Of a DNA stretch of 64,000 nucleotides, positions 23,095 through 30,689 are shown in pieces. Numbering within the stretch: the first letter of the stretch is position 1; the number at the start of each line of letters is the position of its first letter. Under the pieces are notes generated by a model. It saw nothing but the letters and a program-made list of their open reading frames with translations. It did not search any database and was not told the origin of the DNA. Location: NCBI GenBank assembly GCA_963812335.1, contig CAWEUU010000004.1, positions 248,001 to 312,000 on the forward strand, written 5' to 3'. This DNA comes from VRUE01 sp963812335 (GTDB taxonomy: Bacteria; Actinomycetota; Thermoleophilia; Solirubrobacterales; 70-9). A program made the position numbers and the translations under genes.

Positions 23095-24384
23095 ATGAGC
23101 AAGGATGCGGCAGTGGCAGAGGCGGAGCAGATCGTGGGCGAGGAGGCCGGGGACGGCGCCGGGGCCGAGGGCCCCAAGTTCACGCTCGAGCTGAACCAGG
23201 ACCAGCAGGACATCCGCGACTGGGTGCACGGTTTCGCAAAGGGCGTCGTCCGCCCCGCCGCGGAGGAATGGGACGAGCGCGAGGAGACGCCCTGGCCCGT
23301 GATTCAGGAGGCCGCCAAGATCGGCCTCTACGGCTTCGAAGCGCTGGGCCAGTTCTGGGCCGACGACACCGGCCTGACCTTGCCGATCGCCAACGAGGAG
23401 CTGTTCTGGGGTGACGCCGGCATCGGCATGGCAATAATGGGCACCTCGCTCGCGGTCGCCGCGATCTTCGGGCAGGGGACCCCGGAGCAGATGGGCGAGT
23501 GGATCCCGCAATGCTTCGGCAGCGCCGAGGACCCAAAGGTCGCCGCCTTCTGCTCCTCGGAGCCGGACGCCGGCTCCGACGTGGCGGCGATCCGCACCAC
23601 GGCCAAATACGACGAGGCCAATGACGAATGGGTGCTCAACGGGCAGAAGGCCTGGGCGACCAACGGCGGCATCGCCGACGTCCACGTGGTCATCGCCACC
23701 GTTGACCGCGAGCTGAAGTCGCGCGGCCACGCCGCCTTCGTGATCCCGCCGGGGACGAAGGGCTGCGAGCAGGGGGCCAAGGTGAAGAAGCACGGCCTGC
23801 GCGCCTCGCACACCGCCGACGTCCACCTCGACGACTGCCGCGTGCCGGGCGCCTGCCTGCTCGGCGGCAAAGAGAAGCTCGACGAGCGTCTCGCCCGCGT
23901 GCGCGAGGGCAAGCGCTCGAAGTCGCAGGCGGCGATGCAGACCTTCGAGGCGAGCCGGCCGACGGTCGGCGCGCAGGCGCTCGGCATCGCCCGGGCCGCC
24001 TACGAGTACTCGCTCGAGTACGCCAAGGAGCGCCGCCAGTTCGGCAAGGCAATCATCGAGAACCAGTCGATCGCCTTCGCCCTCGCCGACATGAAGATGG
24101 AGATCGACGCCGCTCGCCTGCTCGTCTGGCGCGCTGCCTGGATGGGCCGCAGCGGCCAGAAGTTCGAGAACGCCGAGGGCTCGATGTCGAAGCTCAAGGC
24201 CGGCGAGGTCGCCGTCTGGGCGACCGAGCGGGCGATCCAGATCCTCGGCGGCAACGGCTACACGCGCGAGTTCCCGGTCGAGCGCATGCACCGCGACGCG
24301 AAGATCTACACGATCTTCGAGGGCACCTCCGAGATCCAGCGCTTGGTGATCAGCCGCGCGATCTCCGGCGTCCACGTCAAATAG
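23095..24384 (+). CDS. Acyl-CoA dehydrogenase family flavoenzyme
   Basis: Acyl-CoA dehydrogenases introduce the 2,3 double bond into acyl-CoA using FAD. The 429-residue protein shows the family blocks AAFCSSEPDAGSDVAAIRTTA, LNGQKAWATNGG, QALGIARAAYEYSLEYAKERRQFGK, QILGGNGYTREFPVER and IFEGTSEIQRLVISR, where the Glu is the usual catalytic base. A 30-residue acidic Ala/Glu N-terminal extension precedes the fold. The acyl chain it prefers cannot be read from the sequence. It is convergent with nfo, three bases away. Confidence 0.92.
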   Translation: MSKDAAVAEAEQIVGEEAGDGAGAEGPKFTLELNQDQQDIRDWVHGFAKGVVRPAAEEWDEREETPWPVIQEAAKIGLYGFEALGQFWADDTGLTLPIANEELFWGDAGIGMAIMGTSLAVAAIFGQGTPEQMGEWIPQCFGSAEDPKVAAFCSSEPDAGSDVAAIRTTAKYDEANDEWVLNGQKAWATNGGIADVHVVIATVDRELKSRGHAAFVIPPGTKGCEQGAKVKKHGLRASHTADVHLDDCRVPGACLLGGKEKLDERLARVREGKRSKSQAAMQTFEASRPTVGAQALGIARAAYEYSLEYAKERRQFGKAIIENQSIAFALADMKMEIDAARLLVWRAAWMGRSGQKFENAEGSMSKLKAGEVAVWATERAIQILGGNGYTREFPVERMHRDAKIYTIFEGTSEIQRLVISRAISGVHVK

Positions 24385-24387
24385 CGC

Positions 24388-25251
24388 TCAGTCCTTACGG
24401 CGTTTGAGGCCTTCGCGCCGCAGGCGCTTTGCTGCGCTGACTTCTTTCTTGTCGGGCCCCTTCTTCTCCGGTCCAGGCGTCTCCAGGGTGGCGGGGAGAC
24501 CGTCGAACCTCGGCTCGGAGAGGAAGGCGCGGAGGCCGGCTTTGCCCATCTCGCCTTTGCCGATGTTGGCGTGGCGGTCGCGGTTGGAGCCGAGTGGGGC
24601 GGCGGCGTCGTTGACGTGCAGGCAGCGCAAGCGGTCGAGCCCGACCTTCTCGTCGGCTTCGTCGACGATCTCCGCGAGCGAGTCGGAGTCGGTCACGTCG
24701 TAGCCCTGGACGAAGAGGTGGCAGGAGTCGAGGCAGAGGCCGAGCCGCTTGCCCGACCCGGCCAGCTCGATCAGCTCGGCGGTCTCATCGAAGTCGCGGC
24801 CGAGCAGGCCTTTGTGGCCGGCGGTCTGCTCGAGCAGGAGTGGGCAGCTGTCGCTGTCCCCGACGGCGGCGGCGATCACCTTGGCGGCGCGCTTCATCGA
24901 CGGGCCGTGCGGCTCGCCTTTCTGCGCGCCGGGGTGGAGGACGACGCCGGCGGCGCCGATCGCGTCGCCGATGCGCAGGGCGTGGGTCAACGAGGCCCGC
25001 GACTTCACCCGCAGCTCACGGTCGGTCGTCGCGCAATTGATCAGGTAGACGGCGTGGATGACGACCGCCTCGACCGGGGAATCGGCCATCGCCTGTTTGA
25101 ACTCGGCGAAGTCGTCGGGGCCGTAATTGGTCGGCCGCCACATGCGCGGGCTCTGGTTGAAGATCTGGATCGATTCGCAGCCGCGCTCGGCGCCGCGTTC
25201 GATCGCTTTCGCCAGGCCGCCAGACGTGGAAACATGCGCGCCGATCAACAT
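24388..25251 (-). CDS. nfo: Endonuclease IV (AP endonuclease)
   Basis: Endonuclease IV cuts DNA at abasic sites in base-excision repair. The 287-residue TIM-barrel protein shows GAHVSTSGGLAKAIERG, IQIFNQSPRMW, VIHAVYLINCATTD, VLHPGAQKGE, LLLEQTAGHKG, LCLDSCHLFVQGYD and HVNDAAAPLGSNRDRHANIGKGEMG, containing the metal-binding His, Glu and Asp residues. A basic tail (KKGPDKKEVSAAKRLRREG) is appended. The ATG at 25251 overlaps the oppositely directed ATG of gltX, so one of the two starts may be misplaced or both promoters lie within the neighbouring genes. Confidence 0.93.
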   Translation of the reverse strand: MLIGAHVSTSGGLAKAIERGAERGCESIQIFNQSPRMWRPTNYGPDDFAEFKQAMADSPVEAVVIHAVYLINCATTDRELRVKSRASLTHALRIGDAIGAAGVVLHPGAQKGEPHGPSMKRAAKVIAAAVGDSDSCPLLLEQTAGHKGLLGRDFDETAELIELAGSGKRLGLCLDSCHLFVQGYDVTDSDSLAEIVDEADEKVGLDRLRCLHVNDAAAPLGSNRDRHANIGKGEMGKAGLRAFLSEPRFDGLPATLETPGPEKKGPDKKEVSAAKRLRREGLKRRKD

Positions 25252-26614
25252 GGATGCCGAAACTCCCCGATTGAGGTTTGCTCCCTCGCCGACCGGTGCA
25301 CTGCACATCGGCGGCGCGAGGACGGCACTCTACAACTGGCTCGCGGCCCGTCACGGGGGCGGCGCGCTGGTGCTGCGGATCGAGGACACCGACCGCGAGC
25401 GCTCGACCGAGGAGAACGTCGAGCAGATCCTCGACGCGCTGCGCTGGCTGGAGCTGGACTGGGACGAGGGGCCGGTCTCGCAGGCCTTGCGCGCCGAGCG
25501 GCACGGCGAGGCCCTGGGGCGGCTGCTCGACAGCGGCGCCGCCTACCGCGACGCGGCCACCGCCAAGGACGTCGAGGCATGGAAGGCAGAGCACGGCGCC
25601 GACCGCGGCTACCGGGGCGAGCACAGCGACGAGGCCGGCGCGGCGGTGCGACTGCGCGTGCCCGACGAGGGGGAGACGGTGGTTGAGGACCTGATCCGCG
25701 GCCCGGTCAGCTTCCCGAACCGCAGCTACGACGACTTCGTCATCGCCCGCGGCGACGACTCCGTCCTCTACAACTTCGCCGTCGCCGTCGACGACGCCGA
25801 GATGGGGATCACCGAGGTGGTCCGCGGCGACGATCACCTCTCGAACACGCCGAAGCAGTTGCTGGTGCTCGCGGCGCTCGGATTCGAGCCGCCGCGCTAC
25901 GCGCACCTGCCGCTCTTGCACGGCCCGGACGGCAAGAAGCTCTCCAAGCGCCACGGCGCCGCCTCGGTGCAGGAGCTGCGCGAGGCCGGCTACCTGCCCG
26001 CCGCCGTGCGCAACTACCTGGCGCTGCTTGGCTGGGGCGCCGACGACGACGCGACGCTGATCCCGACCGAGGAGCTGGTCGAGCGCTTCCGGGTCGAGGA
26101 CGTCGGCAGGGCGGCGGCGATCTTCGACGAGAAGAAGCTGCGTTGGGTCAACGGCCGCTACATGCGCGAGCTGTCGCTCGACGAGTACGTGCAGGTCGTC
26201 GCCCGGCACCTGGGGCGCGAGCCCGACGAGCCGCTGCGGGCGGCCTGCGGGATCGTGCAGGAGAAAGCCCAGACGCTGGCCGAGGTCTGGCCGCTGATCC
26301 GCTTCCTCTTCGAGTCGCCGGTAGAGGACGAGAAGGCCTGGCGCAAGACGATGAAGGACCGGTCGCCGGTGGCCCTGAGGGCGGCCCGTGAGGCGCTGGA
26401 CGGGGCCGATGAGTTCGACGCGGCGGCCGTCGAGGCGGCGCTCGCGCCCCTGCCTGAGCGGCTGGGGCTGAAGCCGGGCAAGGTCTACCAGCCGATCAGG
26501 GTGGCGATCAGCGGCAGCACCGTCTCGCCCGGCATCTTCGAGTCGCTGGCCGCGCTCGGGCGCGAGGAATCGCTGCGGCGCATCGACACGGCCCTCGTGC
26601 GCCTCAGCGCATAA
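25250..26614 (+). CDS. gltX: Glutamyl-tRNA synthetase
   Basis: GltX charges tRNA with glutamate. The 454-residue class I synthetase has the HIGH-type motif APSPTGALHIGGARTALYNW, RIEDTDRERST, the VVRGDDHLSNTPKQLL block and the KMSKS-type GKKLSKRHGAAS, then an anticodon-binding domain. Because a complete gatCAB is present at 36.6 kb, this enzyme is probably non-discriminating and also charges tRNA-Gln for amidation; no glutaminyl-tRNA synthetase is seen here. The start ATG shares the CATG tetranucleotide with the nfo start. Confidence 0.95.
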   Translation: MDAETPRLRFAPSPTGALHIGGARTALYNWLAARHGGGALVLRIEDTDRERSTEENVEQILDALRWLELDWDEGPVSQALRAERHGEALGRLLDSGAAYRDAATAKDVEAWKAEHGADRGYRGEHSDEAGAAVRLRVPDEGETVVEDLIRGPVSFPNRSYDDFVIARGDDSVLYNFAVAVDDAEMGITEVVRGDDHLSNTPKQLLVLAALGFEPPRYAHLPLLHGPDGKKLSKRHGAASVQELREAGYLPAAVRNYLALLGWGADDDATLIPTEELVERFRVEDVGRAAAIFDEKKLRWVNGRYMRELSLDEYVQVVARHLGREPDEPLRAACGIVQEKAQTLAEVWPLIRFLFESPVEDEKAWRKTMKDRSPVALRAAREALDGADEFDAAAVEAALAPLPERLGLKPGKVYQPIRVAISGSTVSPGIFESLAALGREESLRRIDTALVRLSA

Positions 26615-26690
26615 CTACACCTAATAGTGAGGAGGCTGGGGCTAAACCGAGCGTCCTTCGGTGCCGATGAGGGGGGCGGAGAGATCCGGT

Positions 26691-27767
26691 ATGGCGTCCG
26701 ACAAGAGACAGACCAACGGCAAGGTGCAGAACGCCGACGCCCCGCGCAATGCGGCGGCCGCCCCCGGCGCGCGCCTGGCGGCGGCCTTCGAGGCGGTGGA
26801 GAAATTCCCCGCCCTGATCGAGTCCCGCGCCCGTGTGATGCAGGCCGCCACGGCGGAGACCGCACGCGTCGGCGAGCTGGTCGAAGCGGTCGAGGCGGAC
26901 GTCGCGCTGACGATCGCCGTGCTGCGCTTCGCCAACCGCACGGGCGGCAGCTCCGGAACGATCGGCAGCGTCCCGGCGGCGGTCGACGTGCTCAAGCCCT
27001 CCGGCGTGCTGGCGATCGCCGGCACCGCCCCCGTCTTCGACTTCTTCGAGCCCAATGGCGGCTGGGAGCTGCGCCCCGAGCAGTTCCGCGTCCACGCCCT
27101 CGCCACTCAGCAGGCGGCAGCGCGGATCGGGCGCGAGGTCGGCTGGGAGGATCGCGACGAACTGATCGTCGCCGCCACGCTGCACGACATCGGCCGCTTG
27201 GTGATCTCCAAGCTGCACCCGGGTCGCCGTACCTATTTCGACGCCACCTCGCGCACGCCGGAGCAGAGGATCCGCGAAGAACGTGACCAGCTCGGCATCG
27301 ACCATGCCCTGGTCGGCGGCGTGCTGGCACGGCGCTGGAACGTGCCGCAACGGATCGCGGTGGCGATCGAGCGCCACCATGCCGAGGACGCCGAAGGGCT
27401 GGCTGCAATCGTCGCCACCGCCGACATGGTCGCGCACTACTCGCAGGGCGAAGCGGTCACGGCCGAGCGCCTGCGCGAGACGGCGAAGCGCTGCGGCCTC
27501 GGCACCGAGGGGCTACGCGAGCTGCTCTACGAGCTTCCCTACCCGCGCGAGTCCGACTCGAGGGTGAGCGAGCCCTGTCCGCTCTCCAGCCGCGAGGTGG
27601 ATGTGCTGCGCCACCTCTCCGAGGGGATGGTCTACAAGCAGATCGCGGGCGAGATGCAGCTCTCGGTATCGACAATCCGCACCCACCTGCACAACGTCTA
27701 CGGCAAGATCGGCGCCGTCGACCGGGCGCAGGCGGTTCTCACCGCACGCGACCACGGCTGGATCTAA
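26691..27767 (+). CDS. HDOD domain protein fused to a LuxR-type DNA-binding domain
   Basis: The 358-residue protein has an HDOD/HD-like domain in its first 270 residues, including VHALATQQAAARIG, an intact metal pair H165-D166 in TLHDIGRLVI, DHALVGGVLARRWNVP and AIERHH. A C-terminal GerE/LuxR helix-turn-helix follows (about 292-355: CPLSSREVDVLRHLSEG, YKQIAGEMQLSVSTIRTHLHNVYGKIG). This suggests a regulator whose DNA binding is tied to a signalling or phosphohydrolase-like domain. I chose ATG 26691 because GGAGAG sits seven bases upstream; ATG 26661 is an in-frame alternative. The next gene (minus) is another LuxR-type regulator. Confidence 0.85.
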   Translation: MASDKRQTNGKVQNADAPRNAAAAPGARLAAAFEAVEKFPALIESRARVMQAATAETARVGELVEAVEADVALTIAVLRFANRTGGSSGTIGSVPAAVDVLKPSGVLAIAGTAPVFDFFEPNGGWELRPEQFRVHALATQQAAARIGREVGWEDRDELIVAATLHDIGRLVISKLHPGRRTYFDATSRTPEQRIREERDQLGIDHALVGGVLARRWNVPQRIAVAIERHHAEDAEGLAAIVATADMVAHYSQGEAVTAERLRETAKRCGLGTEGLRELLYELPYPRESDSRVSEPCPLSSREVDVLRHLSEGMVYKQIAGEMQLSVSTIRTHLHNVYGKIGAVDRAQAVLTARDHGWI

Positions 27768-27777
27768 GACAGCAGGC

Positions 27778-27850
27778 GCCGCCTCCTCTGCTCCCGCGAA
27801 GGCGAGAGAGTCAGATATGGATCGCCCTCGCTGCCGCGTCCGGGGGCGGC
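27778..27850. repeat. Dispersed hairpin element, type A copy 3 (between convergent regulators)
   Basis: Outer stem GCCGCCTCC (27778-27786) pairs fully with GGGGGCGGC (27842-27850, one G-T). Inner stem GCGAAGGCGA (27796-27805) pairs with TCGCCCTCGC (27822-27831, one mismatch). The apical loop is GAGAGTCAGATATGGA, and internal loop strands are TCTGCTCCC and TGCCGCGTCC. It fills the gap between the HDOD-LuxR stop and the stop of the convergent regulator. Confidence 0.8.
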
Positions 27851-28446
27851 TAGTCGATCAGGCACTCGCGCAGGGCGATCGCCACCGCGTGCGCGCGGTT
27901 CTTCGCGCCGAGCCGGGCGAGGATGTTCTTGGTGTGGGTCTTGACCGTTTCCTCGCTGAGGCCGAGCTCGCGCGCCGCCAGCACGGTCGAGCCGCCGTCG
28001 GCGAGCAGCTGCAGGATCTCCCGTTGGCGCCGGGTCAGCTTGCCGCGGCTGCCGCTCGGCGGCACGGCTGGGTCGACGAAGCGTTCCTGCTCGAGCGCCG
28101 CCCGCGCCGCCCGCGCCATCAGCTCGGCGGCGGCGGTGCGGGCAACGTAGGCGCTGGCGCCGGCCTGCAGCGAGGCCGAAGCGATGTGTCGCTCCGGCCG
28201 CTCGCCGTGGGCGACGATCCCCATCCCCGGAGCCGTTTTGCGCAGTGTCCGGATCGCCTCCTCGCCGTGCAGCGCCTCGTCGGCGCCGTCCGGATCGCGA
28301 CGCAGAGCCACAATCGCGACATCGATGCTGCCGATGTCGCGGATCAGGCCGACAGCCTCGCCGCGGCTCGCGCTCTCGTGCATCTCGAAGTCGTCGACCA
28401 GCGCTTCGCGCACCCCGAGGCGGACCAGGGGGTGGGGGTCGATCAC
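27850..28446 (-). CDS. LuxR-family regulator with a degenerate receiver domain
   Basis: The C-terminal half is a clear NarL/LuxR helix-turn-helix (KLTRRQREILQLLADGGSTVLAARELGLSEETVKTHTKNILARLG). The N-terminal half looks like a receiver domain (VIDPHPLVRLGVREALVDDF) but the phospho-acceptor position reads VAIVALRRD with Ala in place of Asp, and the conserved Lys region reads AYVARTA. It is therefore an atypical, probably phosphorylation-independent regulator. The start is uncertain: GTG 28446 is the first ordinary codon, but it trims the first strand; a TAGGAT -10 at 28486-28481 would place the mRNA start near a CTG at 28470. It is divergent from rrf2. Confidence 0.8.
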   Translation of the reverse strand: MIDPHPLVRLGVREALVDDFEMHESASRGEAVGLIRDIGSIDVAIVALRRDPDGADEALHGEEAIRTLRKTAPGMGIVAHGERPERHIASASLQAGASAYVARTAAAELMARAARAALEQERFVDPAVPPSGSRGKLTRRQREILQLLADGGSTVLAARELGLSEETVKTHTKNILARLGAKNRAHAVAIALRECLID

Positions 28447-28480
28447 CAGGCATTGTGGGCGCTCGCTCAGAACGGAGACG

Positions 28481-28490
28481 ATCCTATACC
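28481..28490. promoter_or_regulatory. Bidirectional -10 region ATCCTATACC
   Basis: The plus strand reads TATACC (28485-28490) and the minus strand reads TAGGAT (28486-28481), two overlapping -10-like hexamers facing opposite ways. It lies between the minus-strand LuxR regulator and rrf2. The identical 10-mer occurs between the cupin gene and serC at 57620. Confidence 0.45.
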
Positions 28491-28512
28491 CGGCAAAAAC
28501 CGCCCGGTGCGG

Positions 28513-28518
28513 TAGAAA
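28513..28518 (+). promoter_or_regulatory. Candidate -10 box for rrf2-cysK (leaderless)
   Basis: TAGAAA lies six bases before the GTG at 28525. There is no Shine-Dalgarno. A second candidate promoter for the same gene is the TATACC at 28485. Confidence 0.35.
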
Positions 28519-28524
28519 TGGCCT

Positions 28525-28923
28525 GTGATCTCGATCACTTCGAAGTCGCGCTACGCCGTGGTCGCGATGGCGGAGCTGGCTCGCTCGGGCGAACGGCCGG
28601 TGCCGATCAAGGAGCTGGCCGAGCGTCGCGGCATACCCGAGCAGTTCCTCGAACAGCTCTTCTCGACCCTGCGCCGGGCTGGTCTGCTGACCAGCCACCG
28701 AGGCATGCGCGGCGGGTACACGCTCTCCCGACCGGCCGATGAGATAACCGTGCTCGCGGTCGTCCAGGCGCTCGACGGCAAGGTCGGCCAGGAGGCCGAC
28801 GAGGCCGGCGGCATCTGGGCCGAGGGCGTCGCCTCGCTGCGCAAGGTCTTCGCCCAGACCACGATCGCCGAAGTCGCCCGCCGCGAGGCGGAGGAGGCCG
28901 GCTCGGGGATGTACTTCATCTGA
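28525..28923 (+). CDS. Rrf2-family transcriptional regulator, CymR-like
   Basis: Rrf2 proteins are winged-helix regulators. The 132-residue protein has SKSRYAVVAMAELARSG, IKELAERRGIPEQFLEQLFSTLRRAGLL and the wing HRGMRGGYTLSRP. It contains no Cys, so it cannot carry the iron-sulfur cluster of IscR- or NsrR-type members. Cys-less relatives such as CymR of Bacillus repress cysteine synthesis and bind CysK. Here the stop codon shares a base with the cysK ATG (TGATG), which strongly supports a CymR-like role. Confidence 0.88.
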   Translation: MISITSKSRYAVVAMAELARSGERPVPIKELAERRGIPEQFLEQLFSTLRRAGLLTSHRGMRGGYTLSRPADEITVLAVVQALDGKVGQEADEAGGIWAEGVASLRKVFAQTTIAEVARREAEEAGSGMYFI

Positions 28924-29846
28924 TGAGGATCGCGACCGAGGCATCTATTCTTGTCGGCGGGACGCCGTTGGTCGCATTGCGGCGGCTGGGGGAGGGGCTG
29001 CCGGGGGAGGTCTGCGCGAAGCTGGAGAACTTCAATCCCGGCGGATCGGTCAAGGACCGGATCGGGGTGGCGATGATCGATGCGGCCGAGGGCGAAGGTC
29101 TGATCGAGCCGGGGAAGTCGGTGATAGTCGAGCCGACCAGCGGCAACACCGGAATCGCGCTGGCGATGGTCTGTGCCGCGCGTGGCTACGAGCTGATCCT
29201 GACCCTGCCCGAGGGGATGAGCCGCGAGCGGGCGAAGCTGCTGCGCGCCTACGGCGCCGAGGTGCGGGAGACGCCCTCCCTGGGGGGCATGGGCGAGGCG
29301 GTCGGGCTGGCCGAGGAGATCCGCGAGCAGCGCCGCGCCTTCATGCCGCAGCAGTTCTCCAACCCGGCCAACCCCGCGGCCCACAGGAAGACGACGGCCG
29401 AGGAGATCTGGCGCGACACCGACGGCGAGATCGGCGCCTTCGTCGCCGGGGTCGGCACAGGCGGCACGATCACCGGCGTCGGCGGCCTGCTGCGCGAGTG
29501 CAGCCCGGAGACGCTCATCGTCGCGGTCGAGCCCGCCGCCTCGCCGGTCCTCTCGGGCGGCGCCCCGGGGCCGCACAAGATCCAGGGGATCGGCGCCGGC
29601 TTCGTCCCCGCGGTGCTCGACCGCACGGTGATCGACGAGACGATCGCCGTCTCCGACGAGGACGCGCTGGAGACGGCGCGGCTGTCGGCGAAACGCGAGG
29701 GGCTCCTCGCCGGGATCTCCTCCGGGGCGAACATCAAGGCGGCGCTCGACGTGGCGGCGCGGCCGGAGATGGAGGGCAGGCGGGTTGTGACCGTGGTCTG
29801 CGACTCGGGCGAGCGCTACATGTCCCTACCCTTCTTCGCACCGTGA
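28923..29846 (+). CDS. cysK: Cysteine synthase (O-acetylserine sulfhydrylase)
   Basis: CysK is a PLP enzyme making cysteine from O-acetylserine and sulfide. The 307-residue protein has the PLP Lys in NPGGSVKDRIG, the SGNTGIALA loop, NPAAHRKTTAEEIW, the phosphate-binding GVGTGGTITGVG, and GISSGANIKAAL. It is coupled to the rrf2 regulator upstream and followed, after a hairpin element, by cysE, making a cysteine operon. A cystathionine beta-synthase-type activity cannot be wholly excluded but the length and context favour CysK. Confidence 0.94.
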   Translation: MRIATEASILVGGTPLVALRRLGEGLPGEVCAKLENFNPGGSVKDRIGVAMIDAAEGEGLIEPGKSVIVEPTSGNTGIALAMVCAARGYELILTLPEGMSRERAKLLRAYGAEVRETPSLGGMGEAVGLAEEIREQRRAFMPQQFSNPANPAAHRKTTAEEIWRDTDGEIGAFVAGVGTGGTITGVGGLLRECSPETLIVAVEPAASPVLSGGAPGPHKIQGIGAGFVPAVLDRTVIDETIAVSDEDALETARLSAKREGLLAGISSGANIKAALDVAARPEMEGRRVVTVVCDSGERYMSLPFFAP

Positions 29847-29856
29847 GAAATATTCC

Positions 29857-29931
29857 GCCACCTCCTCTGCTTTCACGAATGCCTGCAAATGTGGATATGG
29901 AGGGGCATTCGTTACCGCGTCCGGGGGTGGC
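29857..29931. repeat. Dispersed hairpin element, type A copy 4 (between cysK and cysE)
   Basis: Outer stem GCCACCTCC (29857-29865) pairs with GGGGGTGGC (29923-29931). Inner stem ACGAATGCC (29875-29883) pairs with GGCATTCGT (29904-29912). Internal loop strands TCTGCTTTC and TACCGCGTCC match the other copies, but the apical loop is diverged (20 bases, retaining only GGATATGGA). An ORF from ATG 29897 (MEGHSLPRPGVAG) ends in a TGA overlapping the cysE GTG. Confidence 0.75.
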
Positions 29932-29938
29932 GGGGTGA
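29897..29938 (+). CDS. Short ORF in hairpin element, coupled to cysE (possible leader peptide)
   Basis: Encodes MEGHSLPRPGVAG; the TGA stop overlaps the GTG start of cysE. It is related to the 14-residue ORF ahead of dapB because both come from the same repeat. Expression is unproven; it contains no Cys or Ser run that would mark a classical attenuator. Confidence 0.35.
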   Translation: MEGHSLPRPGVAG

Positions 29939-30657
29939 TTCGACAGATCCTTCAGGAGATCAAGGCGGATGTCGCCGCCGCGCGGGATCGCGATCCCGCG
30001 GCCCAAAACGTCTCCTCGTTCGAGATCCTCACCGGCTGGGCGGGGGTGCAGGCGCTGCTCTCCCACCGCGTCGCCCACGCTCTGCGCGAGGCCGGTGTGC
30101 CGCTGGCGCCGCGGGCTATCGCCTACCTGATCCGCGCCGTGACCGGCGTCGAGATCCACCCCGCGGCCCAGATCGGGCCCGAGTTCTTCATCGACCACGG
30201 CTCCGGGGTGGTAATCGGCGAGACCGCCGAGATCGGCCGCCGCGTGACCCTCTACCAGGGCGTGACCCTGGGCGGGACCGGCTTCCAGCGCGGCAAGCGC
30301 CACCCGACCGTCGGCGACGATGTCACGATTGGCTCCGGCGCCAAGCTGCTCGGCCCGATCGCGGTCGGCGCCGGCGCCAAGATCGGCGCCAACACGGTCG
30401 TCGTCGAGGACGTGCCGCCGTGCTCAACCGTGGTCGGCAACCCCGGTCACCCGGTCAAAGTCGACGGGCGGCGCCCCCAGGGCCCGGACGCCGACTGGAT
30501 CCACCTCCCCGACCCGATCGCCGAGGCGCTCAAGACGCTCTCCGAGCGGATCGCCAAGCTCGAGGAGCGGTTGGCGACACTCGACGGCGGCGAGAGCCCG
30601 TCCGGCAACGGCGAGGAGCTGCGCCCGCGCACGGGGCGCTCCTCGGCCGGCGGCTGA
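29935..30657 (+). CDS. cysE: Serine O-acetyltransferase
   Basis: CysE acetylates serine with acetyl-CoA, giving the substrate of CysK. The 240-residue protein has an N-terminal helical part and the left-handed beta-helix of hexapeptide repeats with GVEIHPAAQIGPEFFIDHGSG, VVIGETAEIG, QGVTLGGTGF, KRHPTVGDDVTIGSGAKLLG and VVGNPGHPV. GTG 29935 overlaps the small ORF of the element upstream. The C-terminal 45 residues are a helical, Glu/Arg-rich tail. Together with rrf2 and cysK it forms a cysteine-synthesis unit. Confidence 0.95.
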   Translation: MIRQILQEIKADVAAARDRDPAAQNVSSFEILTGWAGVQALLSHRVAHALREAGVPLAPRAIAYLIRAVTGVEIHPAAQIGPEFFIDHGSGVVIGETAEIGRRVTLYQGVTLGGTGFQRGKRHPTVGDDVTIGSGAKLLGPIAVGAGAKIGANTVVVEDVPPCSTVVGNPGHPVKVDGRRPQGPDADWIHLPDPIAEALKTLSERIAKLEERLATLDGGESPSGNGEELRPRTGRSSAGG

Positions 30658-30675
30658 GCCTTCCGCGCACGTCTC

Positions 30676-30681
30676 TATTCT
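30676..30681 (+). promoter_or_regulatory. Candidate -10 box of pcrA (leaderless)
   Basis: TATTCT lies eight bases before ATG 30690, in the short gap after cysE. Confidence 0.45.
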
Positions 30682-30689
30682 CGGCTGAG

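Noticed and set aside
28923..29846. Cystathionine beta-synthase instead of CysK
   Set aside because: The length, the absence of CBS regulatory domains and the rrf2-cysK-cysE context favour O-acetylserine sulfhydrylase.
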